Positions 33,038-41,769 of a stretch of 64,000 nucleotides of DNA are shown one piece after another (position 1 is the first letter of the stretch; every line of letters begins with the position of its first letter). The notes under the pieces were generated by a model. It saw only the letters and a list, made by a program, of their open reading frames with translations. It searched no databases and was not told the origin of the DNA. This stretch comes from Rhizobium sp. BT04 (GTDB taxonomy: Bacteria; Pseudomonadota; Alphaproteobacteria; Rhizobiales; Rhizobiaceae). The stretch spans positions 1,984,001-2,048,000 of the forward strand of contig NZ_CP125652.1 of assembly GCF_030053135.1 (NCBI RefSeq). Direction: 5' to 3'. The position numbers and the translations under genes were made by a program.

Positions 33038-36000
33038 GATTTGCTCATTTCTTCGTCGACCGGCCGATCTTTGCGGCGGTCATCTCGATCCTCTTCCTCG
33101 TCGTCGGCGGCATTGCCTATACGCAATTGCCGGTCTCTCAGTATCCGGAGATCGCGCCGCCGACCATCGTCGTGCGCACCTCCTATCCCGGCGCCGATCC
33201 GCAGACCATCGCGGACACCGTTTCGACCCCGCTCGAACAGCAGATCAACGGCGTCGAAGACATGCTTTACATGTCGTCTTATTCTAGCGCCGACGGCGCC
33301 ATGTCGCTGACGATCACCTTCAAGCTCGGCACCGATCTCGACAAGGTCCAGGTGCTGGTCCAGAACCGCGTTTCGATCGCGCTCCCCCGCCTTCCCGAGG
33401 AAGTCCAGCGGCTCGGTGTGACCACTGACAAGAGTTCGCCTGATCTGATGATGGTGGTGCACCTGCTGTCGCCGTCGCACCGCTACGACCAGCTTTACGT
33501 CTCGAATTTTGCCCGCAACCGGATCCGCGACGTTCTCGTGCGTCTCGACGGTGTCGGCGACGTGCAGCTCTTCGGCGAACGCCAGTATTCGATGCGAATC
33601 TGGTTGGATCCGGAAAAGCTCTCCGCCTACGGCATGACATCCGATGACGTCGTTTCCGCCTTGAGAGACCAGAACGTTCAAGTGTCGGGCGGCAAGATCG
33701 GCGCGCCGCCGGTGACCGGCAAGAACGCCTTCGAATATACGGTGCGAACGGACGGACGCTTCTCCGACGTGCGCGAGTTCCGATACGTCATCGTGAAATC
33801 GACGACATCGGGCCGGCTGGTGCAGTTGCAGGATGTCGCCCGTATCGAACTCGGCGCACAGGATTACGTCACAAACAGCTATCTCAACAATGACCCGGCC
33901 GTTGCTCTCGGCATCTTCGCCCGGCCGGGAACCAACGCCCTGGACACCGCCCATCAGGTCCAGTCGATCATGAAGGACCTCTCGCAGAATTTCCCGGAGG
34001 GGCTGGAATATCGCATCGTCTACGACACCACCGAATTCATCTCGGATTCGATCTCGGAAGTCTATAGAACCATCGCCGAGGCGGCCATCCTTGTGGCGAT
34101 CGTCGTTCTCGTCTTCCTGCAGTCCTGGCGAACCGCGATCATCCCGATCGTCGCCATCCCGGTATCGCTGATCGGCACCTTCGCCGTCCTGCTGGCCTTC
34201 GGCTTCTCGCTCAACATGCTCACTTTGTTCGGCCTGGTACTGGCGATCGGTATCGTCGTCGACGACGCGATCGTCGTGGTGGAAAACGTCGAGCGCAATC
34301 TGGCGCGCGGCATGTCGCCGAAGCAGGCCTCCCATGTCACGATGGACGAAGTGGGGACCGCGGTCGTCGCCATCTCGCTGGTGCTGATCGCGGTGTTCGT
34401 GCCGACGGCCTTCATCCCGGGGATATCGGGCCAGTTCTACAGGCAGTTTGCGGTGACGATCTCCGTCACGACAGCGATCTCGGCATTGAATTCGCTGACG
34501 CTTTCACCTGCACTTGCTGGTATATTGCTGAAAACCCATGACCACGAAACCAGGCGCAAGAATGTCGCCTCGCGCCTGGGAAGCGGCCTTGCAAACGGCT
34601 TCAATCGCGGATTCGATCGGCTGAGTTCCGGCTATTCGTGGATCATCCGGCATCTCGTCAGCAACTGGGTCGGATTAACAGCCGCGATGGTCGCCTTCGT
34701 CTGCCTGCTTGGAGCAACCTGGTACATCGGCACCAGAGTGCCCGCGGGTTTCATCCCGACCATGGACCAGGGTTACGCGATCATCGTCATCCAGCTTCCG
34801 GACGGCGCCTCGCTTGCCCGTACCGACGCCGTCGTCAAGCAGGTGGGCGATATCGCCCGCACCGTGCCCGGTGTCGGCAATGCCGTACAATTCGCCGGCT
34901 TCAGCGGGGCGACATTCACCAATGCCTCGAATTCCGGCGTCGTCTTCGTTCCGTTCAAATCCTTTGCCGAACGGGAACAAGGCGGAGAGAACGCCAACAA
35001 GATCATCGGCGAGCTTTACGGCAAGCTGCAAAGTATCCAGGAAGCTTTCATTATCGCCATTCCGCCGCCCTCCGTGCGCGGCGTCGGCAACTCCGGCGGC
35101 TTCAAAATGCAGATATCCGATCTTGAAAACGCGGATATGACGCGTGTGCTCGGTCTGGCCCGCCAGATGATGGGTGCGGCCGCCACGACCGAGGGGCTGA
35201 CCGGCGTCTTCACCACATTCTCCGATGCAAGCCCGCAATACTTCCTGGAGATCGACCGTGACAAGGCACGCTTCCTGAACGTGCCGATCCCCAACATCTT
35301 CAACGCGCTTTCGATTAATCTCGGCGTCGCCTATGTGAACGATTTCAATGCATTCGGCCGCGTCTACCAGGTTCGCGCCCAGGCAGACCGGCAATACCGC
35401 ATGGACCGGGACGACATCCTCGCCCTGAAGGTCCGATCGGCGACTGGCGCACTGGTTCCGCTTGGAACCCTGATGGACATCCAGGATTCCAGCGGGCCGG
35501 CGCTTGTCCAACGCTACAACATGTATGTCTCGGTACCGCTCCAAGGCAATCCGACGCCAGGCACGTCGACAGGCGACGCCATCAAGAAGATGGAAGCCTT
35601 GGCGGCGAAGATCCTGCCGCAAGGAACGACCTTCGAATGGACGGAACTCGCCTATCAGGAAACTCATACCGGCAACACGGCGATCTACATCTTCGCCCTG
35701 TCCGTCATCTTCGTCTTCCTGGCGCTGGCTGCACAATATGAAAGCTGGGTTCTGCCCTTGGCGATCATTCTCATCGTCCCCCTTGCTGTGCTCGCCGCGC
35801 TGATCGGGGTCTCGTTGAGGGGAATGGACAACAACGTCCTGACACAGATCGGTCTGATCGTCCTGATCGGCCTTGCGGCCAAGAACGCCATTCTGATCGT
35901 CGAGTTCGCCAGGCAGGCCGAAGACGAGGGCAAGTCGGCGGTGGAAGCGGCCATCGAAGCCAGCCATCTTCGCTTGCGCCCCATCCTGATGACGGCATTC

Positions 36001-36219
36001 GCCTTCATCTTCGGCGTTCTGCCGCTTGCCATCGCCACCGGCCCCGGCGCCGAAATGCGCCAATCGCTCGGCACCGCCGTCTTTTCGGGCATGCTCGGCG
36101 TGACGATCTTCGGCCTGTTCCTGACGCCGGTCTTCTACGTCGTGCTGCGCGGATGGCGCCGCAAGCAGCCGGTTGAAAAGACGGTGGAGGTCACTCCGAC
36201 CGAGAGAGAAACGGTCTGA
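33034..36219 (+). CDS. RND efflux pump, inner-membrane permease (second system)
   Basis: A 1061-residue HAE1-type multidrug exporter, second in the window. The N-terminus MRFAHFFVDRPIFAAVISIL, the helix-4 Asp pair in GIVVDDAIVVVENVERN, and the helix-10 Lys in GLAAKNAILIVEFARQAE are all intact. It is translationally coupled to its adaptor. The sequence is recognisably different from the pump at 17-20 kb, so this is not a recent local duplication. In other Rhizobiales such pumps (Bep/Sme types) export antimicrobials, bile salts or plant compounds; the substrates here are unknown, and the outer-membrane partner is elsewhere. Confidence 0.94.
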   Translation: MRFAHFFVDRPIFAAVISILFLVVGGIAYTQLPVSQYPEIAPPTIVVRTSYPGADPQTIADTVSTPLEQQINGVEDMLYMSSYSSADGAMSLTITFKLGTDLDKVQVLVQNRVSIALPRLPEEVQRLGVTTDKSSPDLMMVVHLLSPSHRYDQLYVSNFARNRIRDVLVRLDGVGDVQLFGERQYSMRIWLDPEKLSAYGMTSDDVVSALRDQNVQVSGGKIGAPPVTGKNAFEYTVRTDGRFSDVREFRYVIVKSTTSGRLVQLQDVARIELGAQDYVTNSYLNNDPAVALGIFARPGTNALDTAHQVQSIMKDLSQNFPEGLEYRIVYDTTEFISDSISEVYRTIAEAAILVAIVVLVFLQSWRTAIIPIVAIPVSLIGTFAVLLAFGFSLNMLTLFGLVLAIGIVVDDAIVVVENVERNLARGMSPKQASHVTMDEVGTAVVAISLVLIAVFVPTAFIPGISGQFYRQFAVTISVTTAISALNSLTLSPALAGILLKTHDHETRRKNVASRLGSGLANGFNRGFDRLSSGYSWIIRHLVSNWVGLTAAMVAFVCLLGATWYIGTRVPAGFIPTMDQGYAIIVIQLPDGASLARTDAVVKQVGDIARTVPGVGNAVQFAGFSGATFTNASNSGVVFVPFKSFAEREQGGENANKIIGELYGKLQSIQEAFIIAIPPPSVRGVGNSGGFKMQISDLENADMTRVLGLARQMMGAAATTEGLTGVFTTFSDASPQYFLEIDRDKARFLNVPIPNIFNALSINLGVAYVNDFNAFGRVYQVRAQADRQYRMDRDDILALKVRSATGALVPLGTLMDIQDSSGPALVQRYNMYVSVPLQGNPTPGTSTGDAIKKMEALAAKILPQGTTFEWTELAYQETHTGNTAIYIFALSVIFVFLALAAQYESWVLPLAIILIVPLAVLAALIGVSLRGMDNNVLTQIGLIVLIGLAAKNAILIVEFARQAEDEGKSAVEAAIEASHLRLRPILMTAFAFIFGVLPLAIATGPGAEMRQSLGTAVFSGMLGVTIFGLFLTPVFYVVLRGWRRKQPVEKTVEVTPTERETV

Positions 36220-36229
36220 GGCCGGAAGG

Positions 36230-36976
36230 TCAGGTGGAAAACAGATGCACCTGACCCTGCCACAAGCGGGCGACGGTGAGCTTGCCGCTGCGAAAGGCGC
36301 GCGTATCGAGATTGAGCCGCCTCGGCCGTATGTCGGGCTCGTCGTTCGGCGTATGACCGTGAACGACGAGTTTCGGCAACGGTATCCGGCTTTCGAGAAA
36401 CCGCTGGCGGATGAGGACCAGATCCTCGTCCGTCTGCTCGCCGAGCGGCAGCTTCGGATTGATGCCGGCATGCACGAAGATCACGCTCGGAGTCTCCAGC
36501 ATGACCGGCATTGCCCGCATGAAGTCGATATGCGTGTGCGGCAGCGACTGGCGGATGAAGGCATCGAGTTTCGCGCCGGTGGGAAAGACCAGGGGCAGGT
36601 GATCCGGATCGAGTCCATAGGATCTGAGCAATTCCGCCGAACCCATCCCCATCCAGTCGTCATAGGAGATCCAGCCATCGATATAGTCGAGCATGGCGAT
36701 TTCGTGATTGCCGACAAGGCAGATGCGATCGAATCCCTCAGGCAGCGGTTCCATGAGATGGGTAATGACCCGCGCCGATTCCGGGCCACGGTCGATATAG
36801 TCGCCGAGCGTGACGATCAGCTTACGCCCGGGCAGCCGCTCGCCATCTCGCAGGATCGCCTCCTCGGCTTTCATAAGCAGGTCGTATCTACCGTGAATGT
36901 CGCCGATCGCATAGGTTGGGATAGCGGCAATATCCAGCGTCAGACGCGGTCTCGGCTGGCGTGCCATTTTCATCAT
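36230..36976 (-). CDS. Calcineurin-like metallophosphoesterase
   Basis: A 248-residue binuclear metal phosphatase of the PPP type (serine/threonine phosphatase or diadenosine tetraphosphatase-like). All motifs are present in order: GDIHGRYD (about residue 23), GDYIDRG (about 57), GNHE (about 89), VHAGI (about 168) and HGHTPN (about 206). The substrate is undetermined. It is convergent with the second RND pump, the ends being ten bases apart. No signal peptide is seen, so it is cytoplasmic. Confidence 0.87.
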   Translation of the reverse strand: MMKMARQPRPRLTLDIAAIPTYAIGDIHGRYDLLMKAEEAILRDGERLPGRKLIVTLGDYIDRGPESARVITHLMEPLPEGFDRICLVGNHEIAMLDYIDGWISYDDWMGMGSAELLRSYGLDPDHLPLVFPTGAKLDAFIRQSLPHTHIDFMRAMPVMLETPSVIFVHAGINPKLPLGEQTDEDLVLIRQRFLESRIPLPKLVVHGHTPNDEPDIRPRRLNLDTRAFRSGKLTVARLWQGQVHLFST

Positions 36977-37137
36977 GTTTCTCGATCAAGGAAGCCCAAT
37001 TTCACCGTAAGTAGCGTTGAGAACAAGGCAATCAAGCTGGTAGAAAAATTCAAACCATTCGGGTTTTGTAGAAAAACCGGCCTTATCATTCGAGGGGCAA
37101 TCCCTCAATCCTGTATCCGTCGAGAAGAGAGTGACCG

Positions 37138-38262
37138 ATGGGAACGGTATCGCAGTTTCATGAGAACTTGAGGCCTCCCGCGCATCGCATCGAAAGCGAA
37201 GAGGAGGCGATATCCACGGCCCGCGACCTCGCCGCCGCATTCCGGCACCAGGCGAGCGAACGCGATATCAACCGCATCCTGCCCTTTGCCGAGCTCGACG
37301 CGCTGTCGGTATCGGGACTGACGGCAATCACTGTTCCGCCCGACCATCAGGGGCTCGACGTGTCGAACGCCCTGCTCGCCGAAATCGTTGCGATCATTGC
37401 CGAGGCCGACGCCTCGATCGGCGAGGCGCTGGAAAGTCATTTTTGCGCGCTGGAAACCCTCCGCACCCAGGCTACCGAGGATCTGAAGGCATCGCTGTTT
37501 GCCCGTGTGCTGCTCGGAGACCGTTTTGCCGCCGCTACCCTCGCCGACGGGGCCGAACTGACGGCAGAAGGCCCGGGCTATCGCCTGAGCGGACGCACGC
37601 GCCAGGCGCGCGGTATTCTCTTCGCCGACTGGATCGCCGCTGCCGCCACCGTGCCGCCGAGCCGCCCGGTAACGCTCTGCCTCGCAAACGACGAAAGCGT
37701 GCAGGTGGTCGACGATTGGGACGGCTTCGGCCAGCGCACCAACGGATCGGGGACGGCGATCGTCGGCACGCTTCATGTCAATGCCGATGCGATTGCGCCC
37801 GCTCCTTCGTCCGGATATTCGACCGGCATCTCGCTCGGCTTGCTGCTCAGGGCCGGCGTCAGCCTAGGCATCGCGCGGGCCGCATGGACCGACCTGATGA
37901 CCGCGGTCGGCGATCGCAGCCCGGCCGTCCTTGCCCGGATCGGCGAACGCGCCATCCACATCGAAACGACGGCAGCAGCCCTGGAACGGGCCGGCCGCAA
38001 ACTCGACATTGCCCAGGTCAATCCTGTGGAGGCCGCGATGGCGGATGCGCATTTCTCCGCCTCGGCGGCCGCGGTCGTTGCCGGCGAAACGGCGCTCGAC
38101 ACCGCAAACGCGCTGTTCGAACTTGCCGGGGAAAGATCGGCCGGCATCGGCCTCAATCTCGACCGCCATTGGCGCAATGCCCGCATTCACGCGCTTTCGC
38201 TGCCGCGGGATAGACTGATGCACACCGCAGGCGAATATATGTCGAAGGTCGGCGGTGCCTAA
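37138..38262 (+). CDS. Acyl-CoA dehydrogenase-fold flavoenzyme, SfnB/DszC-like
   Basis: A 374-residue protein with the acyl-CoA dehydrogenase fold: N-terminal helical domain (about residues 20-120, LSVSGLTAITVPPDHQGLD), central beta domain (about 125-225, GPGYRLSGRTRQARGILFAD) and C-terminal four-helix domain (LRAGVSLGIARAAWTDL). The DGFGQRTNGSGT segment resembles the monooxygenase branch (SfnB / DszC) that acts on sulfur compounds with reduced flavin, rather than true acyl-CoA dehydrogenases. The stop lies directly next to that of a convergent Rrf2 gene. A role in sulfur scavenging is inferred. A GAGGG-N5-CCCTC repeat lies 32 bases before the start. Confidence 0.78.
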   Translation: MGTVSQFHENLRPPAHRIESEEEAISTARDLAAAFRHQASERDINRILPFAELDALSVSGLTAITVPPDHQGLDVSNALLAEIVAIIAEADASIGEALESHFCALETLRTQATEDLKASLFARVLLGDRFAAATLADGAELTAEGPGYRLSGRTRQARGILFADWIAAAATVPPSRPVTLCLANDESVQVVDDWDGFGQRTNGSGTAIVGTLHVNADAIAPAPSSGYSTGISLGLLLRAGVSLGIARAAWTDLMTAVGDRSPAVLARIGERAIHIETTAAALERAGRKLDIAQVNPVEAAMADAHFSASAAAVVAGETALDTANALFELAGERSAGIGLNLDRHWRNARIHALSLPRDRLMHTAGEYMSKVGGA

Positions 38263-38727
38263 TCAGCTGGCGGCGGAGATCGGGAATTCCTCTTTGTCGC
38301 CTTCGATGCGGCCGCCGTCGGTGACGAATTGCTCGAGGGTCATATTGTCGAGAATGGCGGCGATCGCGTCACGAACATCGGTCATCGAGCGCCGCACCTG
38401 ACAGGTCTCAGGATCGGCACAGTCGTCGCAGGCCTCGTAAGCCGTACGGCTGGCACAGCGGATCGGCGCCAATGGCCCGTCGAGCGTGCGGATGACATGG
38501 CCGATGCGGATTTCCGAGGCCGGCCGCGACAGCGAATAGCCGCCGCCCGGCCCCTTCTTCGAGCGCAGGATGCCGACATTGCGCAGCTCGAGCAGGATCG
38601 TATCGAGGAACTTCTTCGGGATATTATTGCGGGCCGCGATGTCATTGATGAAGGCAGTCTCGCCCGGCGCCAGCCGCGCCAAGTCGACCAGCGCCTTCAG
38701 CCCGTATTTTCCCTTTTTCGTCAGCAT
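38263..38727 (-). CDS. Rrf2-family regulator with four cysteines
   Basis: A 154-residue Rrf2 transcription factor. The winged helix-turn-helix occupies residues 1-80 (KGKYGLKALVDLARL, DIAARNNIPKKFLDTILLEL, RSKKGPGGGYSLSRP). Cysteines at residues 91, 100, 103 and 109 (RCASRTAYEACDDCADPETC) are in the region where IscR and relatives bind an Fe-S cluster, so a cluster or a thiol switch is plausible. It may control sulfur metabolism, given the SfnB-like neighbour. It ends exactly where that gene ends, on the opposite strand. Confidence 0.88.
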   Translation of the reverse strand: MLTKKGKYGLKALVDLARLAPGETAFINDIAARNNIPKKFLDTILLELRNVGILRSKKGPGGGYSLSRPASEIRIGHVIRTLDGPLAPIRCASRTAYEACDDCADPETCQVRRSMTDVRDAIAAILDNMTLEQFVTDGGRIEGDKEEFPISAAS

Positions 38728-38758
38728 CGTCGTCGCCTTGTAGAATCGCAGTATTCAT

Positions 38759-38773
38759 CCTGCCAATAGCAGG
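38759..38773. promoter_or_regulatory. Candidate operator upstream of the Rrf2 gene
   Basis: CCTGC-N5-GCAGG, 31 bases before the Rrf2 start. Such short inverted repeats are typical Rrf2 sites, so autoregulation is possible. Another weak repeat, AGCTA-N7-TAGCT, lies near 38811-38827. Confidence 0.35.
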
Positions 38774-38900
38774 CAAATAGCGTCAAAAGCGTGAACATAC
38801 AACAAAATAGCTAATATTTATAGCTTGTATCGGCAACGTCCACAGGCCGGCCCGGCAGTCTTGAGAAAGATCGACTTGCCGAGCCCCGCCGGCGGCTCGG

Positions 38901-39689
38901 TCAGATCGTCTTCAGCATGCCGCCATCGACGAAATAGGTCGAGCCGACGCAATAGCTCGCGCGCTCCGAACTCAGGAAGACGAAGACATTCGCCAGTTCT
39001 TCCGGCGTGCCGAAGCGCTTGGAGGCGGCGTGCTCGTTGGCGACGTTCTGCAGATAGCCCTCCCAATTGCCGCCGGTCTCAGTCGTCAGCTGCTTGGCGG
39101 TCTTGATCCAGTCGGGCGTCAGGATCAGGCCGGCATTGACGCAGTTGACGCGGATATTGTCCTTGATGAGCTCGGTCGAGAGCGTCTTCGAAAACATCAT
39201 CAGCGCCGATTTGCTGACATTGTAGATCGGCTCGTACCAGAGCGGCTGGACGGCGCAGATCGAAGCATTGTGCAGGATCACACCGCCGCCGCGGGCCTTC
39301 ATCTGCGGTGCGATGCCGCGCGCCAGCCGCACGGCGGCCATCACATGCAGCTCCCAATAGGCCTGCCACTTCTCGTCGGGCGCCTCCATCACAGTCTCAT
39401 TCGATCCGGTGCCAGCATTGTTGATGAGGATATCGGCGCCGCCCTTTTCGGCAGCCGCCGCAATGATCGCCTCCGTTCCCCCGGCCGTCGCCACATCGGC
39501 TGCAACAGCGGTGGCGCTGACGCCGTACTTCCCGGCGATACGGGCGGCTTCCGCCTCGAGCCGTTCGCCGCCGCGGGCCGCCAGCACGAGGTTGGCGCCC
39601 TCAGCCGCCAGCCCCTCGGCGATCGCCAGTCCGATGCCGACCGACGCGCCTGTTATGACGGCAGTCTTTCCCTTCAATCCGAGATCCAT
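38901..39689 (-). CDS. SDR-family oxidoreductase
   Basis: A 262-residue classical short-chain dehydrogenase. The cofactor loop TGASVGIGLAIAEGL starts near residue 14, NNAGTG near 90, the catalytic Ser is in LHNASICAVQ, and Tyr/Lys are in YNVSKSALMMF. The substrate loop includes WIKTAKQLTTETGGNW. The ATG at 39689 (MDLGLKGKTA) with GGAAGAC upstream is used; the longer frame adds 18 residues. It is divergent from the hydroxypyruvate-isomerase-like gene. The substrate is not readable; a sugar or sugar acid fits the neighbours. Confidence 0.88.
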   Translation of the reverse strand: MDLGLKGKTAVITGASVGIGLAIAEGLAAEGANLVLAARGGERLEAEAARIAGKYGVSATAVAADVATAGGTEAIIAAAAEKGGADILINNAGTGSNETVMEAPDEKWQAYWELHVMAAVRLARGIAPQMKARGGGVILHNASICAVQPLWYEPIYNVSKSALMMFSKTLSTELIKDNIRVNCVNAGLILTPDWIKTAKQLTTETGGNWEGYLQNVANEHAASKRFGTPEELANVFVFLSSERASYCVGSTYFVDGGMLKTI

Positions 39690-39828
39690 GTCTTCCTCCG
39701 CAACAGCCGGTGGTCCCGGCCTGACTGGTGAGTGTTCCGCCAATGAACTCGGGCGTCAAGCGCCCCAACGCCTATTGCGAGAGGCTCCGATCTGTCGCAT
39801 GCCTGCATCCAGAGATGGGAGGGTTTTG

Positions 39829-40599
39829 ATGCGACGTTATTCAGCCTGCATAGAGTGGCTGTTTGCCGAAGGAGGCGACAGCTTTCCCGATCGCATCCGC
39901 CGCGCCCATACCGCCGGCCTGACGGCAATCGAATTCTGGCGCTGGAGCGACAAGGATCTGAATGCGATCGAGGCGGCGCTGAAGGAAACCGGCCTTGCTG
40001 TCACCAGCCTCGTCGCCGAACCGATGATCGCGCTGACCGACGCCGCCAACCGGCGGGCCTGGCTGAAAGGCCTTGCCGAATCCGTCACCGTCGCGAAACG
40101 TCTCGGCGCGCCGGTGCTGATTGCCCAGGCGGGCGACGATCTTCCGGGCCTGAGCCGGCAAGAACAGCGCCGGGCGCTGACCGAAACCCTGAAGGCCGGC
40201 GCCGATATTCTGGCAGGCAGCGGTGTGCGCCTCGGCGTCGAGCCGCTCAACATCCGCATCGACCATATCGGCTATTTCCTCGATTCGACCCGCGAAGGCC
40301 TCGACATCATCGATGACGTCGCCCGCCCCGAGATCGGCATCGTCTACGACATCTACCATTCCGCCGTGATGGACGAGCGCACCGAGGAGGTGCTGAACGG
40401 CCGTCCCGACCGCATCATCCACGTCCACGTCGCCGATCACCCCGGCCGCAATGAACCGGGCTCCGGCCGGATTGATCTTGCCCATCGCCTCGGCTGGATC
40501 TTCGCCAATGGCTACAATGGCGCCGTAGGTCTGGAATACCGGCCGACCAGGCCTGGCGCGGACGCCGTCAGGGCCGCGGTCGCCGCACTCGGCGGTTAA
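39829..40599 (+). CDS. Hydroxypyruvate isomerase-like TIM-barrel protein
   Basis: A 256-residue TIM-barrel protein of the Hyi / xylose-isomerase-like family. The metal-binding pattern is visible: GVRLGVEPLN (Glu), GIVYDIYHSAV (Asp/His), HVADHPGRNEPGSGRID (His and Asp), and GLEYRP (Glu) near the C-terminus. The family interconverts hydroxypyruvate and tartronate semialdehyde or related sugars. GGGAGG lies five bases before the ATG, which fixes the start. It is divergent from the SDR gene and overlaps the convergent CMD-like gene by four bases. Confidence 0.83.
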   Translation: MRRYSACIEWLFAEGGDSFPDRIRRAHTAGLTAIEFWRWSDKDLNAIEAALKETGLAVTSLVAEPMIALTDAANRRAWLKGLAESVTVAKRLGAPVLIAQAGDDLPGLSRQEQRRALTETLKAGADILAGSGVRLGVEPLNIRIDHIGYFLDSTREGLDIIDDVARPEIGIVYDIYHSAVMDERTEEVLNGRPDRIIHVHVADHPGRNEPGSGRIDLAHRLGWIFANGYNGAVGLEYRPTRPGADAVRAAVAALGG

Positions 40600-41132
40600 G
40601 CTGAACTGGCGCCTTCGGCAAAGGCTTCAAGCTCGGGGTCGAATTCAACCTCGACGACATTGTTGAAAACGGCCGTGGCCAGCATGATGCCGGCGAAGGC
40701 GACAAGATCGACCAGCACCTTGGTGTCGTAGCGCTGTTTCAGCTTCACCCAGAGCTCAGTGGGAACGGCGTTGGAATCGGCGACAACAGCCTTGCCGAAG
40801 GCGGCAAGCAGCGCTTCCGCCTCGGAAAGCTCCAGCGCGTCCGGATCGAAACCCTTGTTGATCAGCGCCCGGCGAAAGAAGGTGACGGCGATTTTCGATT
40901 GCGCCGTCTTCGAGATCGCATGCGAGAAGATCCAGATCTCCCGGTCGCTGACAGCAGGATCGAGCACGGCCCGCAGCGTGAACCATTCGGCATAGATGCG
41001 ATGGGCGGCCGGCGAATGTAAGAGCGTCCGCTTCATGTTGGTCATGCGTCCGCGCAGCTTGATTTCCTCGTCATGCGCCGCCCGAATCTCTTGCGAAGCC
41101 GTGTCGTAGTCGATCTGCGGGAGGTGGCTCAT
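40596..41132 (-). CDS. Carboxymuconolactone decarboxylase-family protein without cysteines
   Basis: A 178-residue all-helical protein of the CMD/AhpD superfamily: REIWIFSHAISKTAQSKIAV corresponds to the region that carries the catalytic residues in the family. The CxxC pair of AhpD-type peroxidases is absent, and the protein contains no Cys at all, so a thiol peroxidase role is excluded. Its true activity is unknown. It is convergent with, and overlaps by four bases, the isomerase-like gene, and is divergent from the cupin gene. Confidence 0.78.
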   Translation of the reverse strand: MSHLPQIDYDTASQEIRAAHDEEIKLRGRMTNMKRTLLHSPAAHRIYAEWFTLRAVLDPAVSDREIWIFSHAISKTAQSKIAVTFFRRALINKGFDPDALELSEAEALLAAFGKAVVADSNAVPTELWVKLKQRYDTKVLVDLVAFAGIMLATAVFNNVVEVEFDPELEAFAEGASSA

Positions 41133-41254
41133 CGGCTCCGTTCTTTCCTTTGTGCACAGAAGCTATCGGGGTGCAGGGGTATCGTGCGGGCAAATCCGCT
41201 TGGCCGCCGCGCCGCTCCCGCCTAGACTGACCAAATCGAAGCGGGAGGCAAGGC

Positions 41255-41728
41255 ATGAGCGACGACCACGAGCATCATCATGTCGACTGGCGGGAACATG
41301 GCGTCAAGGTCATTCCCGGCAATTCGCTCGATCCGAACACCGCACAGACGCCGGGCATGAACCGCGCCACCGCGATCAACAATGCCCGCGCCGGCGCCGA
41401 GAAGATCTGGGCCGGCACGGTGACGATCCATGCCAACGCCAAGACCGGCGCCCATCATCACGGCGATCTCGAAAGCATCATCTACGTGGTCAAGGGCAAG
41501 GCCCGCATGCGCTGGGGCGAGCATCTGGAATATACCGCCGAGGCCGGCCCCGGCGACTTCATCTATGTCCCGCCCTATGTGCCGCACCAGGAGATCAACG
41601 CCAGCCGCGACGAGACGCTGGAATGCGTGCTCGTCCGCTCAGGCCAGGAACCGGTCGTCGTCAATCTCGACATCGAGCCCGTCGAAAAGCCGGAAGACGT
41701 GCCCTGGATCGACCCGATCCATCGCTGA
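41255..41728 (+). CDS. Cupin-domain protein
   Basis: A 157-residue single-domain cupin. Motif 1 is HHHGDLESIIYVVKG (His, His, Glu) and motif 2 is PGDFIYVPPYVPHQEIN (His), giving the usual 3-His-1-Glu metal site. The N-terminus is His/Asp-rich (MSDDHEHHHVDW). Cupins of this size may be isomerases, dioxygenases or small-molecule binders; the reaction is not readable. It stands alone, between the CMD-like gene and ugpC, which is convergent. Confidence 0.8.
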   Translation: MSDDHEHHHVDWREHGVKVIPGNSLDPNTAQTPGMNRATAINNARAGAEKIWAGTVTIHANAKTGAHHHGDLESIIYVVKGKARMRWGEHLEYTAEAGPGDFIYVPPYVPHQEINASRDETLECVLVRSGQEPVVVNLDIEPVEKPEDVPWIDPIHR

Positions 41729-41769
41729 TATCGGGCGCCCAGGCGGGACGGGAAACGGCTGCGGCGGGC

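Noticed and set aside
32965..36471. Long minus-strand frames (456 and 598 residues) over the second RND pump
   Set aside because: They are antisense to intact, coupled adaptor and pump genes, without motifs.
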